Shown here piece after piece: positions 1 through 7,647 of a DNA stretch of 64,000 bases. Under the pieces are notes generated by a model that worked only from the letters and a program-made list of their open reading frames with translations, was not told the origin of the DNA and searched no databases. Both the position numbers and the translations under genes were made by a program. The stretch covers positions 1-64,000 of the forward strand of contig DJVB01000030.1 of NCBI GenBank assembly GCA_002440745.1. Direction: 5' to 3'. The first letter of the stretch is position 1, and each line of letters starts with the position of its first letter. The DNA is from Bacteroidales bacterium UBA6267. GTDB lineage: Bacteria; Bacteroidota; Bacteroidia; Bacteroidales; UBA1556.

Positions 1-567
1 CATCGGCACCTGTTGGTCCAGTTTCGCCAGTTGGTCCAGTGATTCCATCGGTTCCGGTTGGTCCAGTTTCACCAGTTGGGCCAGTGATTCCATCGGCTCC
101 GGTTGGTCCAGTTTCACCGGTTGGGCCGGTAATTCCATTGGTTCCGGTTGGTCCAGTTTCACCAGTCGGGCCGGTAATTCCATCGGCACCTGTTGGGCCA
201 GTTTCACCGATTGGACCAGTAGTTCCATCGGCACCTGTTGGACCAGTTTCACCGATTGGACCAGTGATTCCATTGGCACCTGTTGGGCCAGTTTCACCGA
301 TTGGACCAGTAGTTCCATCGGCACCTGTTGGTCCAGTTTCACCAGTCGAGCCGGTAATTCCATCGACACCTGTTGGTCCAGTTTCTCCGGTTGAGCCAGT
401 AATTCCATTGGAACCTGTTGGTCCTGTTACACCGGTTGAGCCAGTAATTCCATTGGAACCTGTTGGTCCTGTTACACCGGTTGGTCCTGTAATTCCAGTT
501 GGACCAGTAATTCCACCTGCACCGGTTGGGCCAGTTAATCCGGTTGAACCAGTGGCTCCTGAGGGGC
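1..567 (-). repeat. 45-bp tandem repeats encoding Gly-X-Y triplets
   Basis: The unit beginning catcggcacctgttgg recurs every 45 bp (for example at 181 and 226), with synonymous and near-synonymous changes between copies. Some units at the upstream end of the gene (about 400-540) are shortened or altered. On the minus strand each unit codes five Gly-X-Y triplets. The array continues past the left edge, so the copy number is unknown. Confidence 0.85.
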
Positions 568-919
568 CTTGAACAATGGATCCAAGGTCACAAATGCTTA
601 CCCATCCTACTTGGCCACCACCTGCAGGAGGATATGATCTGAAAAAGAAATAGCATTGATAATCAGTATCAAAAACCAGCAAACTATTTGCTGGATTTAC
701 AATTGCAATTCTGGTAGTTGAATCCATTCTTGGGATAAGGATACCTCTATTGGCATCTCTTATTTCCATAATAACAGAAGCTGGGATATTTGGGGGGTAA
801 GGCACATTAACTCCTACCTGATTTGTTTGACCAAAACTAAATTTTGATAACAATGAAAACACAAAAATTAAGATTAGAAATCTTAAATAATTGTTTGTAT
901 GTTGATTTAATGTATTCAC
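1..919 (-). CDS. collagen-like repeat surface protein, 3' end outside window
   Basis: Read on the minus strand this frame is open from a GTG at 917-919 to the left edge. The first ~30 residues form a signal peptide (hydrophobic FLILIFVFSLL, ending near FGQ). About 85 residues follow in the Bacteroidota pattern that precedes tail-fibre-like or collagen-like proteins (VGVNVPYPP, RGILIPRMDSTTR, SLLVFDTD, GWVSICD). From about position 567 down to 1 there are uninterrupted Gly-X-Y triplets rich in GPTG, GETG and GADG. These are encoded by a 45-bp (15-residue) tandem unit, for example 181-225. No ATG lies in frame before the signal peptide and an in-frame stop is at 935-937, so GTG is the best start. 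It begins 11 nt after the T9SS gene, so the two are probably co-transcribed. Likely an exported fibrous protein; the substrate or partner is unknown. Confidence 0.8.
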   Translation of the reverse strand, partial: MNTLNQHTNNYLRFLILIFVFSLLSKFSFGQTNQVGVNVPYPPNIPASVIMEIRDANRGILIPRMDSTTRIAIVNPANSLLVFDTDYQCYFFFRSYPPAGGGQVGWVSICDLGSIVQGPSGATGSTGLTGPTGAGGITGPTGITGPTGVTGPTGSNGITGSTGVTGPTGSNGITGSTGETGPTGVDGITGSTGETGPTGADGTTGPIGETGPTGANGITGPIGETGPTGADGTTGPIGETGPTGADGITGPTGETGPTGTNGITGPTGETGPTGADGITGPTGETGPTGTDGITGPTGETGPTGAD

Positions 920-930
920 AGCGATAAATT

Positions 931-2298
931 CTATTTAAACAAAGTTACTCTACCTACATATTTTTCTCGTAATTCAACAGTAGAGTTTGATTCTGTATTA
1001 TAACCTTTTACGATGATAACCCAAGAATAAACTCCATTAACAGATTCACTGTCGTTATTATTTTTTCTTCCATTCCAGCCTTGTAGGGGGTCTTTTGTAC
1101 TAAATTGAACAATTCCCCATCTATCGAAAACTATGAACTCATAAGAAACTACGGTGAAATTTGCTTGAAATACTGGGATAAATATATCATTTAGCCCATC
1201 GCCGTCAGGGGTGAAGGCGTCTGGGACAAAAACGTTTGCTACAGGGCCGGGAACATTAACGAGAGTCCAAGGAGCAAAAAACTCATTTGGTTGCACGTCA
1301 ATAATTGTGACGGTATTTAAAGAAACTGTTCCACGAGGCTGCATATCGAGCCATTGTGCTAAGTCGGTATTATTTCTTGATGCTTTTAAAGTCTTTAGAT
1401 TTAAGTTGTTATAACCATTAGCTACCGAAGCTGAATTATAAGTAAAAGTTATATCTGCGGTTGGTTTGAAAAGTGGATTAGAAGGCTGAATTATCCAATA
1501 TCTATCTACAACTTTAAAAGGCTCCAACTCTAATTGGGATGCTCCAGTCGGGAGTGGATAATTATAAATGTCGGAGGGATAAGTGGCAAAGGTTAAGTTA
1601 CTTTGCTGATCCATTGGAGTTTTTATAGTAATAAATAAATCCAAGTCGCTAAAATTGGAGTTGTCGCTTCCAAACGGAATTGTATATGTGCCAAGAGAAT
1701 TACCAATATTCCATTGAAGTGAGCCGTAGTTTGCAGGAAGTGATTCACTTTTGATAAAACCGGTAATGTGATTTAGAGATGCTGGATTGGAATTATTTAG
1801 TATGAAATTCAATGAGTTAAGGTCTAAAATCGCATTAAGGTTTAGGTTGCCATTTACTTGATTATTGTTCACCGCGAGGTTTTTTCTGAAACTATTTAGA
1901 ATAAGATTTTCAAAATGTGTAGGACTTAGTCCCTGAATTTCTTGTATATTAACGTCGTTTTCAAGTGTTACAAATCCATCATTCACGAATCCGCTGTTAT
2001 TTGTAAAAACATTTTGATTTGATTGATTATTCCAATTTCCGGATAACCAAAAATGTCCGTTTTCGGATTCAATTGTGCCGTCAAGCAGACCGTCGTTGCC
2101 GTTTACAAAAGTTCCTAATGCTGAAATAGTGGGGTTATCGTTAGGATTTCCAGTTCCTTGCATATAAATATTGGAGCCGTAATTGACGATGGAATAAGGT
2201 TGAGATAACAAGTTGTTGCAAAAGAATACGACAAACATCAGGAGAGAAAATCTTCCTGTCAGAATCCAAATAATATCTAATTTGTTGATCTTAAGCAT
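931..2298 (-). CDS. T9SS type B sorting domain (gliding motility-associated C-terminal) surface protein
   Basis: A 455-residue secreted protein. Residues 1-33 are a signal peptide with a hydrophobic core (FSLLMFVVFFC) ending near LLSQ. The middle is Asn-rich beta-strand sequence without a recognised domain. The last ~95 residues are the CHU_C/gliding-motility C-terminal domain: it opens with VFVPDAFTPDGDGLNDIF, continues with FDRWG and GWNG and ends in GRVTLF, which is the type B signal for outer-membrane translocation and surface attachment by the type IX system. Lack of other domains suggests an adhesin or structural surface protein. The collagen-like gene follows after 11 nt. The ATG start at 2298 fits the signal peptide. 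Confidence 0.88.
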   Translation of the reverse strand: MLKINKLDIIWILTGRFSLLMFVVFFCNNLLSQPYSIVNYGSNIYMQGTGNPNDNPTISALGTFVNGNDGLLDGTIESENGHFWLSGNWNNQSNQNVFTNNSGFVNDGFVTLENDVNIQEIQGLSPTHFENLILNSFRKNLAVNNNQVNGNLNLNAILDLNSLNFILNNSNPASLNHITGFIKSESLPANYGSLQWNIGNSLGTYTIPFGSDNSNFSDLDLFITIKTPMDQQSNLTFATYPSDIYNYPLPTGASQLELEPFKVVDRYWIIQPSNPLFKPTADITFTYNSASVANGYNNLNLKTLKASRNNTDLAQWLDMQPRGTVSLNTVTIIDVQPNEFFAPWTLVNVPGPVANVFVPDAFTPDGDGLNDIFIPVFQANFTVVSYEFIVFDRWGIVQFSTKDPLQGWNGRKNNNDSESVNGVYSWVIIVKGYNTESNSTVELREKYVGRVTLFK

Positions 2299-2688
2299 TA
2301 AGCGTAATTAATTATGATAATTCAAATAAACAAAAAAAAACAACACAACGAACAATAATTAAAAGAATTTGAATAGAATATATATCAAGTAAACGAATTG
2401 ATAATTAAATGTATAGCTTTTGTTAATATATGTTTCGCATTTCTATTATGTTTAATTTAATTAAAACTAAAACACGAGAAGGTTATTTTGTTGATTTTAA
2501 GTTTATTATGTTAATAAATTAATTTACAAAAATGATATCAACGTAAGCTTTAATAGAGGCTTTGAAGACAGTTATAATCTACTTGGGTTGCATGAATAGT
2601 TTTTTAAAAACTTAAATTCATAATCTATTTACAAAAATATTATTATAATTTAATATGATATCAAATTAGATATCCGCAAAAAAACTGA
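2299..2688. other. AT-rich intergenic region, no gene seen
   Basis: About 390 bp, very AT-rich, between two minus-strand genes. No credible ORF or strong hairpin is visible. A CAAAAATA at 2632-2639 reads as TATTTTTG on the minus strand and could be a -7 box for the 2298 gene, but it lies more than 330 bp from that start and its -33 partner (2662-2665) is 22 nt away, so I do not call it. Confidence 0.5.
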
Positions 2689-3168
2689 TTAGTAGTCGAT
2701 TTTGGAGTTATAATTATTCCATTTTTGGAAAGGCAGTGTTTTATCATCAAGCATAATTTCAATAGTTTCAATTTTCCTTTGATTGATAGGAAGTTTTAAT
2801 TGTTCATATATAAAACTATCGTCAAATCCAGCTTGAGCTGCGTCACGTTTATTAGCCGCAAAGACTATTCTTTTAGGCCTAGACCAATAAATAGCACCCA
2901 GACACATGGGGCAAGGTTCGCAACTGGAGTAAATATCACAATCAGTAAGTTGGTATGAATCAAGCGTTTTACAAGCATTTCTAATTGCTTTAATCTCTGC
3001 ATGTGCTGTTGGGTCTAGTTCGGAAGTGACTGAGTTTACACCAGTTGCAATTATTTCTCCGTCTTTGACAATAATGGCAGCAAATGGTCCTCCATGACCA
3101 CTTAAAACATTTTCTTCAGCCATTTTTATAGTCATTTTCAAAAATTCTAAATCTCTATCCTTATTCAT
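2689..3168 (-). CDS. guaD: guanine deaminase (cytidine deaminase fold)
   Basis: Converts guanine to xanthine and ammonia in purine salvage or catabolism; cytoplasmic. The 159 residues carry the zinc-dependent deaminase signature: HAE at 56-58 (zinc-binding His56 and catalytic Glu58) and CEPCPMC at 83-89 (zinc ligands Cys86 and Cys89). The stretch after it (GAIYWSRP, AGFDDSFIY, and PFQ-W-N near the C-terminus) matches the Bacillus GuaD type rather than tRNA adenosine deaminase TadA. Length is normal for the family. It is the last gene of a four-gene minus-strand operon, starting 3 nt after the aminotransferase stop. A related nucleobase or nucleoside substrate is possible. Confidence 0.85.
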   Translation of the reverse strand: MNKDRDLEFLKMTIKMAEENVLSGHGGPFAAIIVKDGEIIATGVNSVTSELDPTAHAEIKAIRNACKTLDSYQLTDCDIYSSCEPCPMCLGAIYWSRPKRIVFAANKRDAAQAGFDDSFIYEQLKLPINQRKIETIEIMLDDKTLPFQKWNNYNSKIDY

Positions 3169-3171
3169 TAT

Positions 3172-4374
3172 TTATTCATTATTTTCAAATTTTTTAACTG
3201 CGTTAATAATTCGGTCAGAAGCTTCTCGAATTTCATCTTCCGAAATTGTTAAAGGAGGGCTAATTCTGAAAGATTGCTCATTAAATAAAAACCAATCGGT
3301 ATGAATCCCATTTTTGTATAGGTATGGTAAAAAATTAAAAAATGTTTTAGGATTTCCTAAATCGATAGCCATCAGTAATCCATCATATCTAATTTCTTTG
3401 AAAAGCTTAAATGGATGTAATAAATTCACAAAAAGATCGGCCTTTTTTTTAACAGAGTCAATGATATTATTGCTTTCAGTTAGAATATTGAGTGATTCCA
3501 ACGCTGCTGCACAGGAGAGGGGATGTCCGCCAAAAGTGGTAATATGTCCAAGTATCGGATTATCAGTAAAATAGTCCATATTTTCTTTGGAGGAAATTAC
3601 TGCTCCAAGGGGTAATCCTCCACCTAATGCTTTTGCCAGAACAAGGATATCGGGGGTGATTTTATATTTTTGGAAAGCAAATAAATCTCCTGTACGTCCA
3701 AATCCGGTCTGAATTTCATCAAAAATTAGTAGGGTTCCGGTTTTTAGACATCGTTCTTTTAAACTATCTAAATATCCATTTTTTGGCAAAATAACTCCTG
3801 CTTCGCCTTGAATTGGTTCGATAATTACACAGGATGTATTTTTACTAATATTTTCTAAATCACTAAAAGAATTGAAGTTAATATGTTTTATGCCAGGGAG
3901 CAAGGGTCGGAATGAACCGGTGAAATACGCGTGTGATTGCAAACTTAAAGCTCCTTGAGTGCTACCGTGATAGGCATTGCGACATGCGATAATCTCTGAA
4001 CGCCCTGTTATGCGTTTGGCTAATTTCATTGCAGTTTCAATAGCTTCGCTACCGCTATTGACAAAAAAAACAGAGCTTAAGGAATTAGGTAAAAAATCGC
4101 TTAATTTTTCTGCTAAAAGCACTTGAGGTGCTTGAATAATTTCGCCATAAACCATAAGATGTAAATATCGATTTGCTTGTATTTCGATAGCTTTGATTAT
4201 TCTCTGATTTTTGTGGCCTAAATTAGCAACTGAAACTCCGGCAATAAGATCAATGTAGTTTTTCCCATCAGGTGAATATAGGAAAACACCATTTGCATCT
4301 TCAATTTCAAGGGCTAATGAACTTGGTGATGTTTGTGCTAAATGTTTGAAATACAGTTGTTTTAAATTACTCAT
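3172..4374 (-). CDS. class III PLP-dependent aminotransferase (acetylornithine/ornithine-like)
   Basis: A 400-residue fold type I aminotransferase of the class III group. Visible motifs are NSGSEAIETAMKLA (phosphate/cofactor binding), AYHGSTQG, IIEPIQGEAGV, FDEIQTGFGRTG with the PLP-ring Asp, and LAKALGGGLPLGAV with the Schiff-base Lys. Class III enzymes transfer the amino group from the omega carbon of ornithine, acetylornithine, GABA, lysine or similar compounds; the sequence alone does not settle the substrate. No arginine-biosynthesis genes are nearby, so argD is not assigned. The start ATG overlaps the end of the upstream cupin gene by 8 bp, implying translational coupling, and guaD follows after 3 nt. 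Confidence 0.85.
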   Translation of the reverse strand: MSNLKQLYFKHLAQTSPSSLALEIEDANGVFLYSPDGKNYIDLIAGVSVANLGHKNQRIIKAIEIQANRYLHLMVYGEIIQAPQVLLAEKLSDFLPNSLSSVFFVNSGSEAIETAMKLAKRITGRSEIIACRNAYHGSTQGALSLQSHAYFTGSFRPLLPGIKHINFNSFSDLENISKNTSCVIIEPIQGEAGVILPKNGYLDSLKERCLKTGTLLIFDEIQTGFGRTGDLFAFQKYKITPDILVLAKALGGGLPLGAVISSKENMDYFTDNPILGHITTFGGHPLSCAAALESLNILTESNNIIDSVKKKADLFVNLLHPFKLFKEIRYDGLLMAIDLGNPKTFFNFLPYLYKNGIHTDWFLFNEQSFRISPPLTISEDEIREASDRIINAVKKFENNE

Positions 4375-4711
4375 CTTTGTTTTTTTTGAAAATAGTCAGC
4401 CAGATGCAATGCGGCGATGTTGAAGTGAATGCGATGCGATGTTGTAAGCCAGCCGGAATCTTGAAATAATCACCTTTTATTAAACGAAGTTGATTTAAAT
4501 CTTTAAATTCAATAATAGCTTCACCTTGAATAAGATAGATAAATTCGTCTTCGTCCTGTTGATACCATTTTTCAAATCCATTTCTCGATCCCGGGGAAAC
4601 AATAAATTCTAATTTTAAACTATTATTATCCTCCAAAATTTCAAAAACTTCCTTATCTGTTTGTTTAGATTTTTCTGATAATTCTATAATATTGATTGGC
4701 TTTAAATCCAT
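4367..4711 (-). CDS. small cupin-domain protein
   Basis: A 114-residue single-domain cupin beta-barrel. The first motif is around GSRNGFEKWYQQDEDEFIYLIQGEA and the second around GDYFKIPAGLQHRI. Part of the usual metal-binding set is present (acidic residues after QQDEDE and the His of LQHR), but the first-motif histidines are replaced, so metal binding is uncertain. Small cupins act as dioxygenases, isomerases or ligand sensors; the function here is unknown. It overlaps the aminotransferase gene by 8 bp, suggesting a shared pathway. Confidence 0.7.
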   Translation of the reverse strand: MDLKPINIIELSEKSKQTDKEVFEILEDNNSLKLEFIVSPGSRNGFEKWYQQDEDEFIYLIQGEAIIEFKDLNQLRLIKGDYFKIPAGLQHRIAFTSTSPHCIWLTIFKKNKDE

Positions 4712-4731
4712 TGCGAAAAGTTTTGAGTTTT

Positions 4732-4739
4732 CAAAGTTA
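4732..4739 (-). promoter_or_regulatory. possible -7 box before the cupin gene
   Basis: On the minus strand this reads TAACTTTG, a perfect TAnnTTTG, 20 nt upstream of the cupin ATG at 4711. No TTTG is found at the right distance. It could be a secondary promoter within the operon. Confidence 0.3.
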
Positions 4740-4757
4740 TCCTCAGTTCAAATTTTG

Positions 4758-5375
4758 TTAAAAAAAATCAATTGGGCCTTTCCCTTCTCGGATGATTTCT
4801 ATTTCTTCATTCGAACAGTCGATGATTGTTGACGGGGTGATATCTCCGTAACCTCCGTCAACCACAATATCGACAAGGTTTTCATATCTTTGATGAATTA
4901 AATCAGGGTCTGTACGATACTCCAAAAACTCATCATCGTGAAGTACTGAGGAGCTTAAAAGCGGATTTCCCAAATCTTTCAAAATGGCCAAGGTAATAGA
5001 GTTGTCCGGTATTCTAACTCCAATATATTTCTTTTTTCTAAAAAGCACTTTTGGAACTTGGTTATTTGCTTCCAAAATGAAAGTATATGGGCCTGGTAAC
5101 GCTTTATTAATATACCGGAAGAGATGATTAGGAATCGGTTTCACGTAGGAGGAAAGTTGACTCATCGATTCACAAATGAGGGTAAAATTATGTTCCTTTG
5201 TTTTATATCCTTTTATTTGAGCAATTCGTTCAAGAGCTTTGGGTTTGTTGATACTGCAACCAAATCCATATACCGTATCTGTTGGATAAATAATAATACC
5301 TCCATCGTTTAAGCATTCCGTGATAACTTTAAGTTGTTTTGGATTAGGATTCTCGGAATAAAGTTTTATTAGCAT
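4758..5375 (-). CDS. YrdC/Sua5 family L-threonylcarbamoyladenylate synthase, YciO type
   Basis: A 205-residue YrdC-fold protein. Family members form threonylcarbamoyl-AMP from threonine, bicarbonate and ATP for tRNA t6A37 synthesis. Visible are the N-terminal IIIYPTDTVYGFGC loop, the basic PGPYTFIL segment, IGVRIPDN and LLSSS, and a C-terminal STIID...IIREGKG. The spacing and the HNFTLIC segment resemble E. coli YciO more than TsaC, and a YciO-type protein may not be the main t6A enzyme. It is the first gene of the minus-strand operon, with 46 nt before the cupin gene. Confidence 0.82.
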   Translation of the reverse strand: MLIKLYSENPNPKQLKVITECLNDGGIIIYPTDTVYGFGCSINKPKALERIAQIKGYKTKEHNFTLICESMSQLSSYVKPIPNHLFRYINKALPGPYTFILEANNQVPKVLFRKKKYIGVRIPDNSITLAILKDLGNPLLSSSVLHDDEFLEYRTDPDLIHQRYENLVDIVVDGGYGDITPSTIIDCSNEEIEIIREGKGPIDFF

Positions 5376-5407
5376 TATTGTTTGGTTTAATTTTCAGAAC
5401 TAAGTTG

Positions 5408-5415
5408 CAAATATA
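5408..5415 (-). promoter_or_regulatory. -7 box of promoter for the YciO-cupin-aminotransferase-guaD operon
   Basis: On the minus strand TATATTTG (perfect TAnnTTTG) lies 33 nt upstream of the ATG at 5375. No clear TTTG -33 element is seen. Confidence 0.4.
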
Positions 5416-5483
5416 ACAAAATGCGATTAGGTGAAGGTTATTTTCTTGCAAAAAAAACAATGTCCTGATATAGTAATTTTCTT

Positions 5484-5491
5484 TATGTTTG
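5484..5491 (+). promoter_or_regulatory. -7 box of promoter for the TAXI receptor
   Basis: TATGTTTG fits TAnnTTTG. Transcription would begin about 5497, which leaves almost no leader for an ATG at 5501 but about 25 nt for the ATG at 5522. This supports the later start. No good -33 element. Confidence 0.4.
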
Positions 5492-5521
5492 TCGAACATT
5501 ATGAATTTAAATTATTTAGTT

Positions 5522-6409
5522 ATGAAAAACATTAATTTTAAAGGGCTTTTAGTATTTATAATGCTTTTTCCGGCGATGATTTTTGCTCAGGAACCTATTA
5601 AATTGTTAAGTGGTTTGGAAAATGGAACTTATTACCATTTAGCTATGGATATTGCAGCAAATTCTACTCAACCCATTGAGGTGATGGTTTCTGGAGGAAG
5701 TGTGGAGAATTTTAACCTTGTCATGGAAGAAAACGACATAAATATTGCTTTCATGCAATACGATGTTTTAATGACTAATAAATTAATAAACAGTAAGTTG
5801 TCTGATGAAGTTCGAGTTTTATTTCCGTTGTTTTTGGACGAGGAAATTCATTTGATTTCTAAAAAAGGATCGAAGATTACTCAATTAAAGCATTTGAAAG
5901 GGAAAAAAGTTGGCATTGGCTCAATCGGTCAAGGAGCACATGTAACAGCAATGAATATAAAAAACAAAACAGGTATCGATTGGGAAGATGTTGAGATAAA
6001 TTCTAATGATGCACTAAAGGCTCTACTTGATGGTGAAATTGATGCGTATTTCTACGTTGGCGGACTTCCTGTTAAATCTCTTGAAGTGTTAGCTGATACT
6101 ACTCAAATTCAGTTAGTTAATATTAAGCATAAAAGCTTAAAAGACACATATAAAAGTAAGAAAATTGAAGGTGGAACCTATAAGTGGCAGTCGAAGAAAG
6201 TTAGCACTTATGCTGTTCCAACGCTCATTGTTGTAAAAGTGAAAAACATGACTCCTGAGCTTGAAAAGCAAGTTAATAAACTTCTTGAGGATATAAATGC
6301 CAATTTACAGAAAATGCAAAAGAATGGTCATCCGAAATGGTCATCTGTGTATTATCAAAATCAGGATATTGATTGGCCATACTATTACGCCAAAGCAAGG
6401 GTGGATTAG
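5522..6409 (+). CDS. TAXI family TRAP transporter solute-binding protein
   Basis: A 295-residue exported ligand-binding protein. The signal peptide (MKNINFKGLLVFIMLFPAMIFAQ) is followed by the TAXI pattern: LLSGLENGTYYHLA, VSGGSVENFNLV, NIAFMQYDV, LKGKKVGIGSIGQG, LLDGEIDAYFYVGGLP. TAXI receptors bind organic acids such as glutamate or 2-oxoglutarate and pass them to a DctQM-like permease. The start at 5522 is preferred over in-frame ATG 5501 and TTG 5489 because it gives a clean signal peptide and fits the promoter box. No permease gene is adjacent, so this is an orphan receptor in the window. A bidirectional terminator follows. Confidence 0.85.
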   Translation: MKNINFKGLLVFIMLFPAMIFAQEPIKLLSGLENGTYYHLAMDIAANSTQPIEVMVSGGSVENFNLVMEENDINIAFMQYDVLMTNKLINSKLSDEVRVLFPLFLDEEIHLISKKGSKITQLKHLKGKKVGIGSIGQGAHVTAMNIKNKTGIDWEDVEINSNDALKALLDGEIDAYFYVGGLPVKSLEVLADTTQIQLVNIKHKSLKDTYKSKKIEGGTYKWQSKKVSTYAVPTLIVVKVKNMTPELEKQVNKLLEDINANLQKMQKNGHPKWSSVYYQNQDIDWPYYYAKARVD

Positions 6410-6430
6410 TTGAGTGAAAAAACTATACAA

Positions 6431-6462
6431 AAAGCTGTTAGTCAAACTACCAGCTTTTTTTT
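6431..6462. terminator. bidirectional hairpin terminator
   Basis: Stem AAAGCTGTTAG (6431-6441) pairs with CTACCAGCTTT (6447-6457) with one imperfect pair and a 5-nt loop. It has A residues on the left and a T run on the right, between convergent genes. Confidence 0.7.
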
Positions 6463-7642
6463 ATTCGACAAAAAGCACCAATCCTTTTAGATAGCGACCT
6501 TCCGGATGATAAATAGAAAACGGATGGTCGGCGGGTTGGGAGAGGTGGTGAAGCACCCGAACATTTCGTTTTGCAAGAATAGCTGCTGATAAAATTGTTG
6601 ATTCAAAAAGCCGGGGGTCGATTACTTGAGAACAGCTGAATGTAAATAAGATGCCTCCATGAGCTATTTTATTTAAAGCCATCAAATTGATTCTTTTATA
6701 ACCACTTACAGCTCTGTGTCTTACATCGATATGTTTGGCAAATGCAGGAGGGTCAAGAATAATCATATCATAAGGCTTTTCAATATTCGAAAGAAAATCC
6801 ATGGCGTCATCGGTGTGGGACTGATGATTTTGAGTGAAATGGTTTAATTCGATATTTAAGTCAGTCAGTTCCATAGCTTTTTTTGAACTATCCACCGAAT
6901 CGACATGTTTAGCTCCATTTGCTAAGGCATAAACTGAGAAACCGCCGGTATAGCAATAGGTGTTGAGTACATTTTTACCTTGAGCATATTTACCTACTAA
7001 GAATCGATTTTCGCGTTGATCGATAAAAAAACCGGTTTTTTGACCGTCAACCCAGTTTACTTTAAATTGAAGACCATTTTCAAGAACAATATCTTCGGAT
7101 AAATTTCCGAGGAGAAATTCGTTTTTTACCGAAGTATCGTTATTGCGCGGCAAGGAATCTTCACCTTTATAATATATGTTTTCAATTTGTGGATTAAGCG
7201 TGTCTTCGATCATCTCCGAAATTATTTGTCGATTTTGATGCATTCCAAGTGAGTGAGCTTGAATAACAGCGGTTTTATTGTAAATATCAACAACAAGTCC
7301 GGGTAATCCATCTCCTTCGGCAAAGATTAGTCGATAGGTGTTGGTTTTTGGATTTTCAATCAGTCCAATGTTTTTACGAAGGTTAAAAGCCGATTGAATT
7401 TTATTCTTCCAGAAGTCGTTATTTATGGTAGTTTTTTCAAAAGATATTATTCTGACAGCTATACTTCCGTTTTGATAATGACCTAAACCGAGAAATTCGT
7501 TTTTATTGGAAACGACCTCAACGAGATCTCCTTCAGCCGGATTTCCTTCGATTTTTTTTATTGCACCGGAAAAAATCCAAGGATGCCTGCGTTCGATACT
7601 GTCTGATTTACCCGATTTAAGTATGATTGTAGCTTTTATCAT
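6461..7642 (-). CDS. class I SAM-dependent rRNA methyltransferase, RlmI-like
   Basis: A 393-residue RNA methyltransferase of the RlmI/YccW family, which makes m5C in 23S rRNA (position 1962 in E. coli). The N-terminal ~75 residues form a PUA domain (HPWIFSGAI, GDLVEV, FLGLGHY). The C-terminal half is the Rossmann SAM domain: VLNTYCYTGGFSVYALANGA as motif I, ILDPPAFAK near residue 297 as motif IV, and FSCS as the motif VI cysteine segment. Length is typical. It lies 5 nt downstream of the transglutaminase-like gene, so probably one transcript. The exact rRNA site in this organism is inferred. Confidence 0.87.
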   Translation of the reverse strand: MIKATIILKSGKSDSIERRHPWIFSGAIKKIEGNPAEGDLVEVVSNKNEFLGLGHYQNGSIAVRIISFEKTTINNDFWKNKIQSAFNLRKNIGLIENPKTNTYRLIFAEGDGLPGLVVDIYNKTAVIQAHSLGMHQNRQIISEMIEDTLNPQIENIYYKGEDSLPRNNDTSVKNEFLLGNLSEDIVLENGLQFKVNWVDGQKTGFFIDQRENRFLVGKYAQGKNVLNTYCYTGGFSVYALANGAKHVDSVDSSKKAMELTDLNIELNHFTQNHQSHTDDAMDFLSNIEKPYDMIILDPPAFAKHIDVRHRAVSGYKRINLMALNKIAHGGILFTFSCSQVIDPRLFESTILSAAILAKRNVRVLHHLSQPADHPFSIYHPEGRYLKGLVLFVE

Positions 7643-7647
7643 AAAGT

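Noticed and set aside
1..567. Possible CRISPR array
   Set aside because: Repeats are directly contiguous without unique spacers and are codon-phased at 45 bp.
39..572. 177-residue plus-strand frame rich in Pro-Val-Gly-Pro
   Set aside because: It is the antisense of the Gly-X-Y repeats; the minus frame has a signal peptide and a continuous reading frame.
2299..2688. Small gene or ncRNA in the AT-rich gap
   Set aside because: No ORF with start and plausible composition and no stable stem-loop seen.
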